A stretch of DNA of 64,000 nt, taken from Caballeronia catudaia (lineage in GTDB: Bacteria > Pseudomonadota > Gammaproteobacteria > Burkholderiales > Burkholderiaceae). The stretch's first letter is position 1. Each line of letters begins with the position of its first letter. The stretch spans positions 50,290 through 114,289 of the forward strand of contig NZ_FCOF02000020.1 in assembly GCF_001544755.2 (NCBI RefSeq), read 5' to 3'. The notes under the pieces were generated by a model. The model did not search any database. It was not told the origin of the DNA and saw only the letters and a program-made list of their open reading frames with translations. Made by a program: the position numbers and the translations under genes. Below are positions 24,155-32,873 of this stretch, in pieces.

Positions 24155-26236
24155 TCACTTGAGTCCGTCGCCCATGATTTTCAGTAGTTCCGAGTTCGGG
24201 CCGTCGCCGTCGAGTTCCCAGGCGAACGCGCCGCGCAGGTTGTTGGCCTTCACGTAGTCCATCTTGATCTGCACGGCGGTGGGCGAGTCGTAGGACCACC
24301 ACGTCGAGCCGTCGTACTTGTACGACTCTTTCGTCACCGGGTGCTCGCGCAAGGTGCCGGCCGCGCCCTTCAGGAGGCGATAGTCCTGGATGCCTTCCTC
24401 ATACTTGCCCGGCGCGGGCTTGGTGGCTTTCTGATAGAGGCCGTCGCCTTTCGCGCCCGCTGCAACGCCCGTCCATCCGCGCCCGTAGAACGGAATGCCG
24501 ACGACGAGCTTGGACGGCGGCACGCCTGCGTTGAGCAGCGCCTTCACCGAGCTGTCGACGTTGTAGGTCGGGGCATAGCCGCCCGCCTTGTAGTTCGGGC
24601 TCTCGGGGTCGGCATAGAGCGCCCCCTGGAAGTCCGTCGGCCCGGTCGATTCCCAGCCGCCGTGGAAGTCGTACGACATGATGTTGATCCAGTCGAGCGA
24701 CTTGCTGTATTCGCCCGGCGCGGTGTGCTCGATCTTGTCGGTGCCCGAGCCGATCGCGACGGTCAGCAGATAGCGCTTGCCCGATTGGGCTCCGTACGCG
24801 TCGAGCTGCTTGCGGAACTCGGCGAGAAGCAGGGTGTAGTTCTGCTTGTCGTTCGGATCGACGGCGTTGTACGGCTGACCCGCGCCGCCAGGGAATTCCC
24901 AGTCGATGTCGATGCCATCGAAGATGCCGGCCGCCACGCCGTTGCCTCCGGTGTTGGAACCCGTGTCGACGGGCAGATTGCCTTTGAGATAGAGATCGAT
25001 GCAAGACGAAACGAGCTGCTTGCGCAACGGGTCGGTCGCCGCCGCCTTGGCGAACCATCTGGACCAGGTCCATCCGCCGAGTGAAATGATGATCTTCAGA
25101 TTCGGATACTTGGCCTTGAGCAACTTGAGCTGATTGAAGTTGCCCTTGAGAGGCGCATCCCAGGCGTCGGCCTTGCCGTTGACGGACTCGTTCGCACCGA
25201 AGTTCTTTCCATAGTCGGCCCATTGATCGCCGCCAGTGCCAGCATCCGGGGCGTTCGGATTGCTCGCGCCCGGTTCGGCCTTGTTGACGATGCCGCACTC
25301 GTAGCCGCCGTTCTTCTGGTAGAGATTGCCGAACGCGTAGTTGATGAAAGTGAGCAGCTTGGCCGATCCCGTCGTGTCGACATCCTTGAGCTTGTAATTG
25401 CGATCGTAGATGCCCCATTGCGCGAAGTAACCGCCGACTTCGCGCGCGCCCGCGGGGCTGGGGGCGGGTGTGGGGGCTGGCGTTGGCACCGGCGCGGGCG
25501 TTGGAGTCGGTGTTGGTGTTGGCGTCGGTGTTGGTGTTGGTGTTGGTGTTGGTGTTGGTGTTGGTGTTGGTGTTGGTGTTGGCGTTGGTGTTGGCGTTGG
25601 CGTTGGCGTTGGTGTTGGCGTTGGCGTTGGCGTTGGCGTTGGTGTTGGCGTTGGCGTTGGCGTTGGCGTAGGAGTCGGCGTGGGTGTGGGCGTCGGCGTC
25701 GGTGTCGGTGTCGGCGTGGGAGCGGGCGTCGGCGAACCGGAGCATGCGCCGATGTCCTGCCACACGCCGTACGCTCCGGATTGCGCCGGATTCTCTCCTT
25801 GCGTCCACCACTTGTTTTGATAGTTGCGCCCGTTGTACGTGACCTTCGACCCCGCCTGAGCATAGACCTGCGAAGCAGACCATGCCGCGAAGCATGCGGT
25901 AGGCGTTGGTGCGGGAGTTGGTGTCGGTGTCGGCGTCGGTGTCGGCGTCGGTGTCGGCGTCGGTGTCGGCGCAGGTGTGGGCGTCGGCGACGGCGTTCCG
26001 CCCGAAGCGCCAAGATCCTTCCACAGCGTCGGTGTCGAGGCAGGAGTCCAACCGGCGCCGGGATACGCCGTGTGCGCCTGAAGCGCCTGGTATGAGTGGC
26101 CGTTATAGGTGACTGTCGCGCCAGCCGGGTACGTCGTGCCTTCCGCCCATTCGGCGCTCCATGCGGTGACCGAATATGCGACGAGTGCGGTGAGCACGAG
26201 TGCGGTTGATTTGGACTGCTTGCCAAGACGCTTCAT
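24155..26236 (-). CDS. Secreted GH18 chitinase with two N-terminal CBM5/12 modules
   Basis: A protein of 693 residues. The signal peptide (STALVLTALVAYSVTAWS) is followed by CBM5/12 (29-75), a Pro-Thr linker, a second CBM5/12 (115-165), an exceptionally long Pro-Thr linker of about 95 residues, then the GH18 barrel from about 264 (REVGGYFAQWGIYDRNYK). The catalytic DGIDIDWEF motif (DxxDxDxE) lies near residues 440-448. SMxxY-type and terminal W residues (GSTWWSYDSPTAVQIKMDYVK) are present. It cleaves chitin with retention through substrate-assisted catalysis. The ATG at 26236 gives the signal peptide. It is first in the gene string that continues into the secretion machine. Confidence 0.94.
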   Translation of the reverse strand: MKRLGKQSKSTALVLTALVAYSVTAWSAEWAEGTTYPAGATVTYNGHSYQALQAHTAYPGAGWTPASTPTLWKDLGASGGTPSPTPTPAPTPTPTPTPTPTPTPTPTPAPTPTACFAAWSASQVYAQAGSKVTYNGRNYQNKWWTQGENPAQSGAYGVWQDIGACSGSPTPAPTPTPTPTPTPTPTPTPTPTPTPTPTPTPTPTPTPTPTPTPTPTPTPTPTPTPTPTPTPTPTPTPTPTPTPTPTPAPVPTPAPTPAPSPAGAREVGGYFAQWGIYDRNYKLKDVDTTGSAKLLTFINYAFGNLYQKNGGYECGIVNKAEPGASNPNAPDAGTGGDQWADYGKNFGANESVNGKADAWDAPLKGNFNQLKLLKAKYPNLKIIISLGGWTWSRWFAKAAATDPLRKQLVSSCIDLYLKGNLPVDTGSNTGGNGVAAGIFDGIDIDWEFPGGAGQPYNAVDPNDKQNYTLLLAEFRKQLDAYGAQSGKRYLLTVAIGSGTDKIEHTAPGEYSKSLDWINIMSYDFHGGWESTGPTDFQGALYADPESPNYKAGGYAPTYNVDSSVKALLNAGVPPSKLVVGIPFYGRGWTGVAAGAKGDGLYQKATKPAPGKYEEGIQDYRLLKGAAGTLREHPVTKESYKYDGSTWWSYDSPTAVQIKMDYVKANNLRGAFAWELDGDGPNSELLKIMGDGLK
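25455..25735. repeat. Hexanucleotide microsatellite encoding the long GH18 linker
   Basis: Roughly 280 bp dominated by GGTGTT/GGCGTT units, with a nearly pure GGTGTT run around 25526-25580. It encodes a (Pro-Thr)n linker on the minus strand. A shorter tract for the first linker is at about 25905-25985. Slippage changes linker length in steps of two residues without frameshift. Confidence 0.9.
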
Positions 26237-26593
26237 GGTCGCGGCCTCACTGGTGTGGTTTTCTGATGATTTCAGTTCTTGGTATTTTTCCGCGCCGGAT
26301 GCGTCTTTTAACGAGCGGCTTATAGTTGGGTGTGGGATATATTGATAATCCAACCAATGCCGCTAGGCAAGCCATATTCAATATTAGGTTTCCTATCAAA
26401 TTGATTTATTGAATTTCAATGGCCGAAACCCGCGCGATATCTTAATGCCCCGTTTATCGCGCATTCAGAAATATTGCGGAGGCTGAAATGAACATTCGAT
26501 GAACCTCGTCCCGCGACGCAGAAACTGATCCGCGGAACAATCATCGCTTCGATGACGGATTATCCATTCGAGCCATATACCGTCGTCGAATAA
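26237..26593. promoter_or_regulatory. Upstream region of the GH18/secretion gene string
   Basis: About 360 bp without a gene between the GH18 start and the argH terminator. Positions 26330-26440 are strongly AT-rich. It contains the shared palindromic element at 26383-26397. The promoter of the whole chitinase/secretion string should be here; no confident -10/-35 boxes were assigned. Confidence 0.55.
26383..26397 (-). promoter_or_regulatory. Putative chitin-regulon operator upstream of the GH18 gene
   Basis: On the minus strand GATAGGAAACCTAAT matches 13 of 15 bases of the perfect inverted repeat ATTAGG-AAA-CCTAAT and shares 12 of 13 core bases with the element upstream of the LPMO gene. It is about 150 nt upstream of the GH18 ATG. 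Confidence 0.5.
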
Positions 26594-26623
26594 GAAAACG
26601 GACTCCCGAAAGAGTCCGTTTTC
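26590..26623 (-). terminator. Rho-independent terminator of argH
   Basis: A 12-bp stem GAAAACGGACTC/GAGTCCGTTTTC with a 6-nt loop. On the minus strand it is followed by TTATT. It begins about 18 nt after the argH stop. Confidence 0.85.
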
Positions 26624-26640
26624 AGCAAAAGCGCAGCGCT

Positions 26641-28047
26641 TCAGTTCAATGCCGCGCGCGCCGCCCGCGCCGCCGCGCGCACCTGATCCGGCGCGGTGCC
26701 GCCCGGATGATTGCGGCTCGCAACCGAGCCTTCGAGCGTCAGATGCCCGAACACGTCCTCGCCGATGAGATGCGCGACGTTCGGCAGTTCGATGCGCATC
26801 GCGTCCAGCGACAGATCCGCGAGATCGCAGCCGCGATCATCGCAGATACGCACCGCGTGCGCGACCGCTTCGTGCGCGTCGCGGAAAGGCAGGCCGCGCT
26901 TCACGAGATAATCCGCGAGATCGGTCGCCGTCGAAAACCCTTGCAGCGCCGCCGCGCGCATTGCCTGCGGCTTGACGGTGATGCCCGCCGCCATTTCCGC
27001 GAAGATGCGCAGCGTGTCCGCGACCGTATCGACGGTATCGAACAGCGGTTCCTTGTCTTCCTGATTGTCCTTGTTGTACGCGAGCGGCTGGCCTTTCATC
27101 AGCGTGAGCAGCGCCATCAGATGACCGTTCACGCGGCCCGTCTTGCCGCGCGCGAGTTCGGGCACGTCGGGGTTCTTCTTCTGCGGCATGATCGACGAAC
27201 CCGTGCAGAAACGGTCCGCCAGATCGATGAAGCCCACGCGCGGGCTCATCCACAGCACGAGTTCTTCCGAGAAGCGCGAAACGTGCGTCATGACGAGCGC
27301 GGCCGCCGCCGTGAATTCGATCGCGAAGTCGCGGTCGGACACCGCATCGAGCGAATTCGCGCAGATGTCGTCGAAGCCGAGCGTCTTCGCGACCGCGTGA
27401 CGATCGATCGGATAGCTCGTGCCCGCGAGCGCCGCGGCGCCCAGCGGCAGGCGGTTCACGCGTTTGCGCGCGTCCTGCATGCGCTCGGCGTCGCGCGAGA
27501 ACATTTCGACGTACGCCAGAAGGTGATGCCCGAACGTCACCGGCTGCGCGACTTGCAAATGCGTGAAGCCCGGCATGATGGTGTCGGCGTTTTTCTCGGC
27601 CATATCGATCAGAGCGAGACGCAGATCCTTCAGCAACTCGCCGATGCGATCGATTTCGCCGCGCAGCCACAGACGAATATCGGTCGCGACCTGATCGTTG
27701 CGCGAGCGGCCGGTGTGCAGGCGCTTGCCGGCATCGCCGATCAGCGCGGTCAAACGCGCTTCGATATTCAGATGCACGTCTTCCAGATCCAGCTTCCACT
27801 CGAACTCGCCGCGCTCGATTTCGCCCTTGATCTGCGCCATGCCGCGCTCGATGGCGGCGAGGTCGTCCGCGCTGATGATCTTCTGCGCCGCGAGCATCGA
27901 TGCATGCGCGAGCGAGCCTTGAATATCGACGAGTGCAAGACGGTTATCGAAGAACACCGACGACGTATAACGCTTGACGAGCTCCGACATCGGTTCGGAG
28001 AAGCGAGCCGACCAGGCTTCGCCTTTTTTGTGAAGTTGGGACGTCAT
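26641..28047 (-). CDS. argH: Argininosuccinate lyase
   Basis: The last step of arginine synthesis: argininosuccinate to arginine and fumarate. It has 468 residues, the normal length. The fumarase/aspartase superfamily signature GSSIMPQKKNPD is present, as are the conserved HTGRSRNDQVATDIRLWLR (substrate-binding) and TIMPGFTHLQVAQPVTFGHHLLAY (catalytic His) stretches. It acts as a cytosolic tetramer. It is on the minus strand downstream of an XRE regulator gene with a 55-nt gap, and is followed by a terminator. Confidence 0.97.
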   Translation of the reverse strand: MTSQLHKKGEAWSARFSEPMSELVKRYTSSVFFDNRLALVDIQGSLAHASMLAAQKIISADDLAAIERGMAQIKGEIERGEFEWKLDLEDVHLNIEARLTALIGDAGKRLHTGRSRNDQVATDIRLWLRGEIDRIGELLKDLRLALIDMAEKNADTIMPGFTHLQVAQPVTFGHHLLAYVEMFSRDAERMQDARKRVNRLPLGAAALAGTSYPIDRHAVAKTLGFDDICANSLDAVSDRDFAIEFTAAAALVMTHVSRFSEELVLWMSPRVGFIDLADRFCTGSSIMPQKKNPDVPELARGKTGRVNGHLMALLTLMKGQPLAYNKDNQEDKEPLFDTVDTVADTLRIFAEMAAGITVKPQAMRAAALQGFSTATDLADYLVKRGLPFRDAHEAVAHAVRICDDRGCDLADLSLDAMRIELPNVAHLIGEDVFGHLTLEGSVASRNHPGGTAPDQVRAAARAARAALN

Positions 28048-28102
28048 GGTGATTTTCTCAGCGGTTTGAGCTTCGGGAAGGCCAAAATTTTAACATTTGA
28101 CG

Positions 28103-28915
28103 CTATTCGGATTCGGACCCGACGAGAATCACGAGTTTCAAATCCTCGCGATGCGCCGGTCTGAAAGTGATCTGATTGAACACGACACGCCCGCGCGACG
28201 GATGGCTGAACGCGCGTTCTCCGCCTTCGCGCTCGAACACGTCTTGCGACGCCCAGTAGCGCGCGAACGCATCGCTTGCGGCGGAAAGCGAATCGATGAG
28301 CGCGCGTGTCGGCGCGTCGTTCAGATGGCGGATCGAATCGGCGCGGAACTCGGCCGCGAGCCGCCGCGCGCGCGTGTCCCAGTCGACGATCAAAGCGCGC
28401 GCCGCGGGCGACGTGAAGGTGTAGGTGAGGAGATTGCGGTCGTTCGCGTCGTCGAGCCAGCCGACGAAAAGATCGGCCGCGTGCTCGTTCCAGCGCAGCG
28501 CGTTCCATTGACGATCGAGCACGTAGGCCGGCGCGCCGATCAGACCGACCGTCTGCAACAGCGCGGCGGGCGCGTCCTGCGACGCGGGATCGGGCTCGGC
28601 GGGATCGCGCTGGGCGGCGAGCTCGAACAGATACGCGCGTTCGGCGCGCGAAAGCTGCAACGCGACCGCGATGCGCGCCAGCGCATCGGCGGATGCCGAC
28701 ACCGGGCGCCCTTGCTCGATCCACGTGTACCAGGTCGGGCTCACGCCGCACAGTTGCGCGACTTCCTCGCGGCGCAATCCCGGCGTGCGGCGGCGCGGGC
28801 CGGGCGCGAGTCCGACGGCCTGCGGCGAAAGCCGTTCGCGATGCGCGCGGATGAACTCGCCCAGCGCGTGCGCGGCCGTTTCGATGTGGGGTGCTTGAGT
28901 GTCAGGGTGGCTCAT
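28103..28915 (-). CDS. XRE-family regulator with MmyB-like ligand domain
   Basis: A 270-residue protein. The N-terminal helix-turn-helix contains RRTPGLRREEVAQLCGVSPTWYTWIEQGRPVSASADALARIA, typical of this family. The C-terminal MmyB-like domain of about 170 residues includes PAYVLDRQWNALRWNEHAADLF and VVFNQITFRPAHREDLKLVIL. Such proteins often control a divergent gene. Here a SAM-dependent methyltransferase starts 118 bp away on the opposite strand, with inverted repeats between them. The ligand is unknown. Confidence 0.9.
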   Translation of the reverse strand: MSHPDTQAPHIETAAHALGEFIRAHRERLSPQAVGLAPGPRRRTPGLRREEVAQLCGVSPTWYTWIEQGRPVSASADALARIAVALQLSRAERAYLFELAAQRDPAEPDPASQDAPAALLQTVGLIGAPAYVLDRQWNALRWNEHAADLFVGWLDDANDRNLLTYTFTSPAARALIVDWDTRARRLAAEFRADSIRHLNDAPTRALIDSLSAASDAFARYWASQDVFEREGGERAFSHPSRGRVVFNQITFRPAHREDLKLVILVGSESE

Positions 28916-28930
28916 ACGGACTGCATCGGC

Positions 28931-28977
28931 TGGTGTTTCTGATACCAGGATATCTGCTCAACTTGTACTGGTACCAA
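28931..28977. promoter_or_regulatory. Inverted repeats between the XRE regulator and methyltransferase genes
   Basis: TGGTGT-N5-ATACCA (28931-28947) and a second site with the perfect palindrome TGGTACCA (28969-28976) share the half-site TGGTAY. They are the best candidates for the regulator's operator in the 118-bp divergent region. Confidence 0.45.
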
Positions 28978-29033
28978 GCGCGCTCTATTGTAGCGGGTAG
29001 CGACATAAGCCCATAACGAACCCGGAGCCCACG

Positions 29034-29798
29034 ATGAAACATCACGACCAGGTCGCCGACGCCTTCGGCTCGACCGCCGCGGCCTATCTCACGAGCCAGG
29101 TCCACGCGAGCGGCGCGGATTTGCAGAATCTCGCCGCGACCTTCGCGGCCACAGGCGGCCACGCGAGCGTGCTGGACATGGGCTGCGGCGCGGGTCACGC
29201 GAGCTTTGCGGTCGCGCCGCACGTGCGCGAAGTCGTCGCCTACGACATCGCGCCGCAAATGCTCGCGACCGTCGATGCCGCCGCGAAAGAGCGCGGCCTC
29301 ACGACGATCCGCACGCAGCAGGGCGCGGCCGAGACGCTGCCATTCGCTGGCGCGTCGTTCGACTGGGCGATCAGCCGCATGAGCGCGCATCACTGGCGAG
29401 ACGTCCCGGCCGCATTGAAAGAAGCGCATCGCGTGCTGAAAGCCGGCGGGCGGCTGAAGTTCATCGATATCGCCGGCATCGACGATCCGCTTTACGACAC
29501 GCATATCCAGGCCATCGAACTTCTGCGCGATGCGTCGCATATCCGCGACTATCGCGCCGACGAATGGATCGCGATGCTTGATGCCGCCGGCTTCGACGCG
29601 CGCGTGACCGAACGCTGGCGCATTCCGCTCGAATTCGAATCGTGGGTCGCGCGCATGCGCACGCCGCCGGAGCGCATCACGGCGATCAGGTCGATGTGGA
29701 CGAGCGCGCCCGACGAAGTGCGCCAGTATTTCGGCGTGAAGGAAGATGGCTCGTTCGAGCTCGACGCGATGATGATCGAGGCGAAGCGGCGCGATTAG
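29034..29798 (+). CDS. Class I SAM-dependent methyltransferase (Methyltransf_11 type)
   Basis: A 254-residue cytosolic enzyme. Motif I is VLDMGCGAGHASFAVAPHV, followed by VVAYDIAPQMLATVDAAA (acidic residue for the ribose), LPFAGASFDWAISRMSAHHW (motif IV region) and LKAGGRLKFIDIAG. It resembles YcgJ/UbiE-like enzymes. The substrate is not determined. It is divergent from an XRE/MmyB-like regulator that may control it. Confidence 0.85.
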   Translation: MKHHDQVADAFGSTAAAYLTSQVHASGADLQNLAATFAATGGHASVLDMGCGAGHASFAVAPHVREVVAYDIAPQMLATVDAAAKERGLTTIRTQQGAAETLPFAGASFDWAISRMSAHHWRDVPAALKEAHRVLKAGGRLKFIDIAGIDDPLYDTHIQAIELLRDASHIRDYRADEWIAMLDAAGFDARVTERWRIPLEFESWVARMRTPPERITAIRSMWTSAPDEVRQYFGVKEDGSFELDAMMIEAKRRD

Positions 29799-29822
29799 AC
29801 GCCGCTTCGATCGGCCGAAGAA

Positions 29823-32800
29823 TCAGCCGGTATTGCGAAGCCCCGCCGCAATACCGTTGATCGTGAGGTGAATCCCGCGCCGCAGCCGCACGTTCTGATC
29901 GCCCGCGCGGTGGCGCTTGAGCAGTTCCACTTGCAGGTGATTGAGCGGATCGAGATACGGGAAGCGGTTCTTGATCGAGCGCGCGAGCAAGGGATTGTCT
30001 GCGAGACGATCGCTTTTGCCGGTGATTTCGCCGAGCACATCGCACGTGCGCTGGTGCTCCGCGACGATCTTGTCGAAGACGAGCTTGCGCAGCTTCTTGT
30101 CGCCGACGAGCTGCGCATAGCGCGACGCGACCGCGAGATCGGTCTTCGCGAGCACCATGTCCATGTTCGACAGCAGGTTCTTAAAAAACGGCCAGGTCTT
30201 GTGCATCTTGCGCAGCATCGCGAGGCGCTTCGCGCGCTCGTCGTCCGAATCCGTCTTGTCGAGATACGCGGTCACCGCGCTGCCGAAGCCGTACCAGCCC
30301 GTGAGCAGCAAACGGCATTGTCCCCACGAGAAGCCCCACGGAATCGCGCGCAGATCCTCGATCTTGCGTTGCTTCGGATCTTGCAGCTTGCGCGACGCCG
30401 GCCGGCTGCCGATGTTCAGTTCCGCGATCTCCGAGATCGGCGTCGACAGGAAGAAGTAGTCGGTGAAGCCGGGCGTCTCGTAGACGAGCGCGCGGTACGC
30501 GGCCATCGCGGAATCGGAGAGCGTCTGCATCGCCGCTTCGAATTGCGGCAGTTGCGCGGGCGCGTTTTCATGCGGCAGCACGGAGGCTTCGAGCGTCGCC
30601 GCGACCACCGTCTCCAGATTGCGCCGCCCGATTTCCGCATTGGCGAACTTGCTCGCGATCACTTCGCCCTGCTCGGTGAGGCGGATTTGTCCGTCGACGG
30701 TGCCGGGCGGCTGCGACAGGATCGCCTGATACGTCGGGCCGCCGCCGCGTCCGACCGTGCCGCCGCGGCCGTGGAACAGGCGCAGGGTCGTGCCGCGTTC
30801 GTTGAAGAGCGTGACGAGCGCCAGCTCCGCGCGATACAGCTCCCAGTTCGACGTGAGAAAGCCGCCGTCCTTGTTGCTGTCCGAATATCCGAGCATCACT
30901 TCCTGCTCGTTGCCCTGATTCTCGATGAGCTTGCCGATGCCCGGCAACGCGAAGAACTCGCCCATGATGACGGGCGCGTTGCGCAAGTCGGCGATGGTTT
31001 CGAAGAGCGGAATGACCATGAGGCCGTCGCGCGGCGAGTCGTCCTTCGCGCCGAGGCAGCCTTGCAGCACGCCCGTTTCCTTCTGCAGCAGCATCACTTC
31101 CAGCAGATCGCTGACGGTCTCCGTATGCGAAATGATGTAGTTGCGCACCGCGCGCGCGCCAAATTTCTCGCGCGTCTCGCGGGCCGCTTCGAGCACGCCG
31201 AGCTCGCTTTTCGCGAGATCGGAATATTGCGCATAGGGCAGACGCAGCGGACGCGGCTGCGCGAGTTCCTTCTGCAGCACCTCGCGCTTCTGCTCTTCGG
31301 ACAGCGACGCGTAATCCGCGACTACGCCCGCGCGCGCGAGCAGTTCCGCGATCACGGCTTCGTGGATATCCGAGCTTTGCCGCAAGTCGATGCTCGCGAG
31401 ATGAAAGCCGAACACTTCGGCCGCGCGCACGAGCGGCGACAGGCGCAGGATCGACATCGACTCGCCGTGATGCTCGGCGAGCGAATCGACCAGCACGTGC
31501 AGATCGCGCACGAACTCGGAGGAATCGGCATACGGCGTCGCGCGGATCTGCGGCGCGCCCGGTCCGGCGCTGCGCACCGAAACGACGCCTTCGCCGAGCC
31601 GCACGCGCGCGCTCGCCGCGAGCCGCGTATAGATGCCGATGAGCGCGCGCCGGTACGGCTCGTCCGTGCGATGCGGCGACTGGTCGGGCGAGGCATCGGC
31701 GAGCGCTTTCAATGCATCGCTCGAACCGGCGAGCAGGTTCGACACGGACAGTTCCGCGCCGAGCTTGTGCACCTCTTCGAGATAGTGCTCGAAGATCACG
31801 ATCGCCTGACGCGTGATCGCGGTTTCGAGCGTTTCGCCGGTGACGAACGGATTGCCGTCGCGGTCGCCGCCGATCCAGCTTCCCATCTGAAAGAACGGCG
31901 GCAGGCGCACGGGCAGGCCGTGCTCGGCCAGCGCGGCTTCGATGTCGGCGTAGAGTCCGGGAATCTCAGCGAGAAAGGTCGCGCGATAGTAGGACAGCGC
32001 GTTGTCGATTTCATCGGTCACGCTAAGGCGCGTGTCGCGGAGCATGCGTGTCTGCCACAGCGACGTCACGCGCGCGCGCAGCACGGCTTCGTTGCGGGCG
32101 CGCTCGCGCGCGGTCAGTTCCTGGTCGCGCTCGGCGAGCAGACGCGCGATGTCGTGCTGCGCATCGAGAATGCTCTTGCGCGACACCTCGGTCGGATGCG
32201 CGGTGAGCACGGGCACGATCAGCGCATCGCCGAAAAATTTTTCCAGCATCTTGCGCGTCGCGCTGATGTTCTTGTGCTCGCGCATGCGCTCGATCGCATA
32301 GGCGATGGTCCCCGGCTGCGAGCCCGATCCGGCGAGCGCGTGGATGCGGCGGCGGCGGTTGTGATGACGGTCTTCCGCGATGTTCGCGAGATGCGAGAAA
32401 TAGCTGAATGCGCGCACGACCGACACCGTCTGTTCCGGCGACAGCGCGCGCAGCTTCTTCTCCAGCGTCTGCGCGGCTTCGCTGTCGTCCTCGCGGCGGA
32501 ATTTCACGGCCGTCTGACGGATGGCCTCGACGACATCGAACACGGCGTCGCCTTCCTGTTCGCGCAGCACTTCGCCAAGCAGGCGGCCGAGATAGCGAAT
32601 GTCTTCGAAGAGCGGGCGGTCCTTGTCGTCGCGCGTGCGGCTCGCGGTCTTCGGCACGGGCGCGCCGTTCGCACGCGGCGCTTTCGTCCTGGCGGCGATG
32701 GCTTTCTTCGCGACCTTCAGCGGCATTGCCGCTTTCACCGCTTTCGATGCTTTCGTGGCCGTCGCGGCTTTCGTGACGATGGGCGACGACGCCGGACGGG

Positions 32801-32873
32801 GCGCGTCGGAGGAGGAAGACTGGGGCAATGCGGCGTTGCGGCGCGTCGGGCGAGCCGATCCAGAAGACGTCAC
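29823..32873 (-). CDS. ppc: Phosphoenolpyruvate carboxylase
   Basis: Replenishes oxaloacetate from PEP and bicarbonate. It has 1016 residues, longer than the usual 880-940 because of an approximately 85-residue Ala/Lys-rich N-terminal extension (TKAATATKASKAVKAA and so on) before the conserved start DKDRPLFEDIRYLGRLLGEV. Catalytic signatures are VLTAHPTEVSRKS (His), MLGYSDSNKDGGFLTSNWELY and FHGRGGTVGRGGGP. The C-terminus RNTG is the usual xNTG end. The start is GTG at 32873, 7 nt after AGGA. It is divergent from hemC. Confidence 0.96.
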   Translation of the reverse strand: MTSSGSARPTRRNAALPQSSSSDAPRPASSPIVTKAATATKASKAVKAAMPLKVAKKAIAARTKAPRANGAPVPKTASRTRDDKDRPLFEDIRYLGRLLGEVLREQEGDAVFDVVEAIRQTAVKFRREDDSEAAQTLEKKLRALSPEQTVSVVRAFSYFSHLANIAEDRHHNRRRRIHALAGSGSQPGTIAYAIERMREHKNISATRKMLEKFFGDALIVPVLTAHPTEVSRKSILDAQHDIARLLAERDQELTARERARNEAVLRARVTSLWQTRMLRDTRLSVTDEIDNALSYYRATFLAEIPGLYADIEAALAEHGLPVRLPPFFQMGSWIGGDRDGNPFVTGETLETAITRQAIVIFEHYLEEVHKLGAELSVSNLLAGSSDALKALADASPDQSPHRTDEPYRRALIGIYTRLAASARVRLGEGVVSVRSAGPGAPQIRATPYADSSEFVRDLHVLVDSLAEHHGESMSILRLSPLVRAAEVFGFHLASIDLRQSSDIHEAVIAELLARAGVVADYASLSEEQKREVLQKELAQPRPLRLPYAQYSDLAKSELGVLEAARETREKFGARAVRNYIISHTETVSDLLEVMLLQKETGVLQGCLGAKDDSPRDGLMVIPLFETIADLRNAPVIMGEFFALPGIGKLIENQGNEQEVMLGYSDSNKDGGFLTSNWELYRAELALVTLFNERGTTLRLFHGRGGTVGRGGGPTYQAILSQPPGTVDGQIRLTEQGEVIASKFANAEIGRRNLETVVAATLEASVLPHENAPAQLPQFEAAMQTLSDSAMAAYRALVYETPGFTDYFFLSTPISEIAELNIGSRPASRKLQDPKQRKIEDLRAIPWGFSWGQCRLLLTGWYGFGSAVTAYLDKTDSDDERAKRLAMLRKMHKTWPFFKNLLSNMDMVLAKTDLAVASRYAQLVGDKKLRKLVFDKIVAEHQRTCDVLGEITGKSDRLADNPLLARSIKNRFPYLDPLNHLQVELLKRHRAGDQNVRLRRGIHLTINGIAAGLRNTG

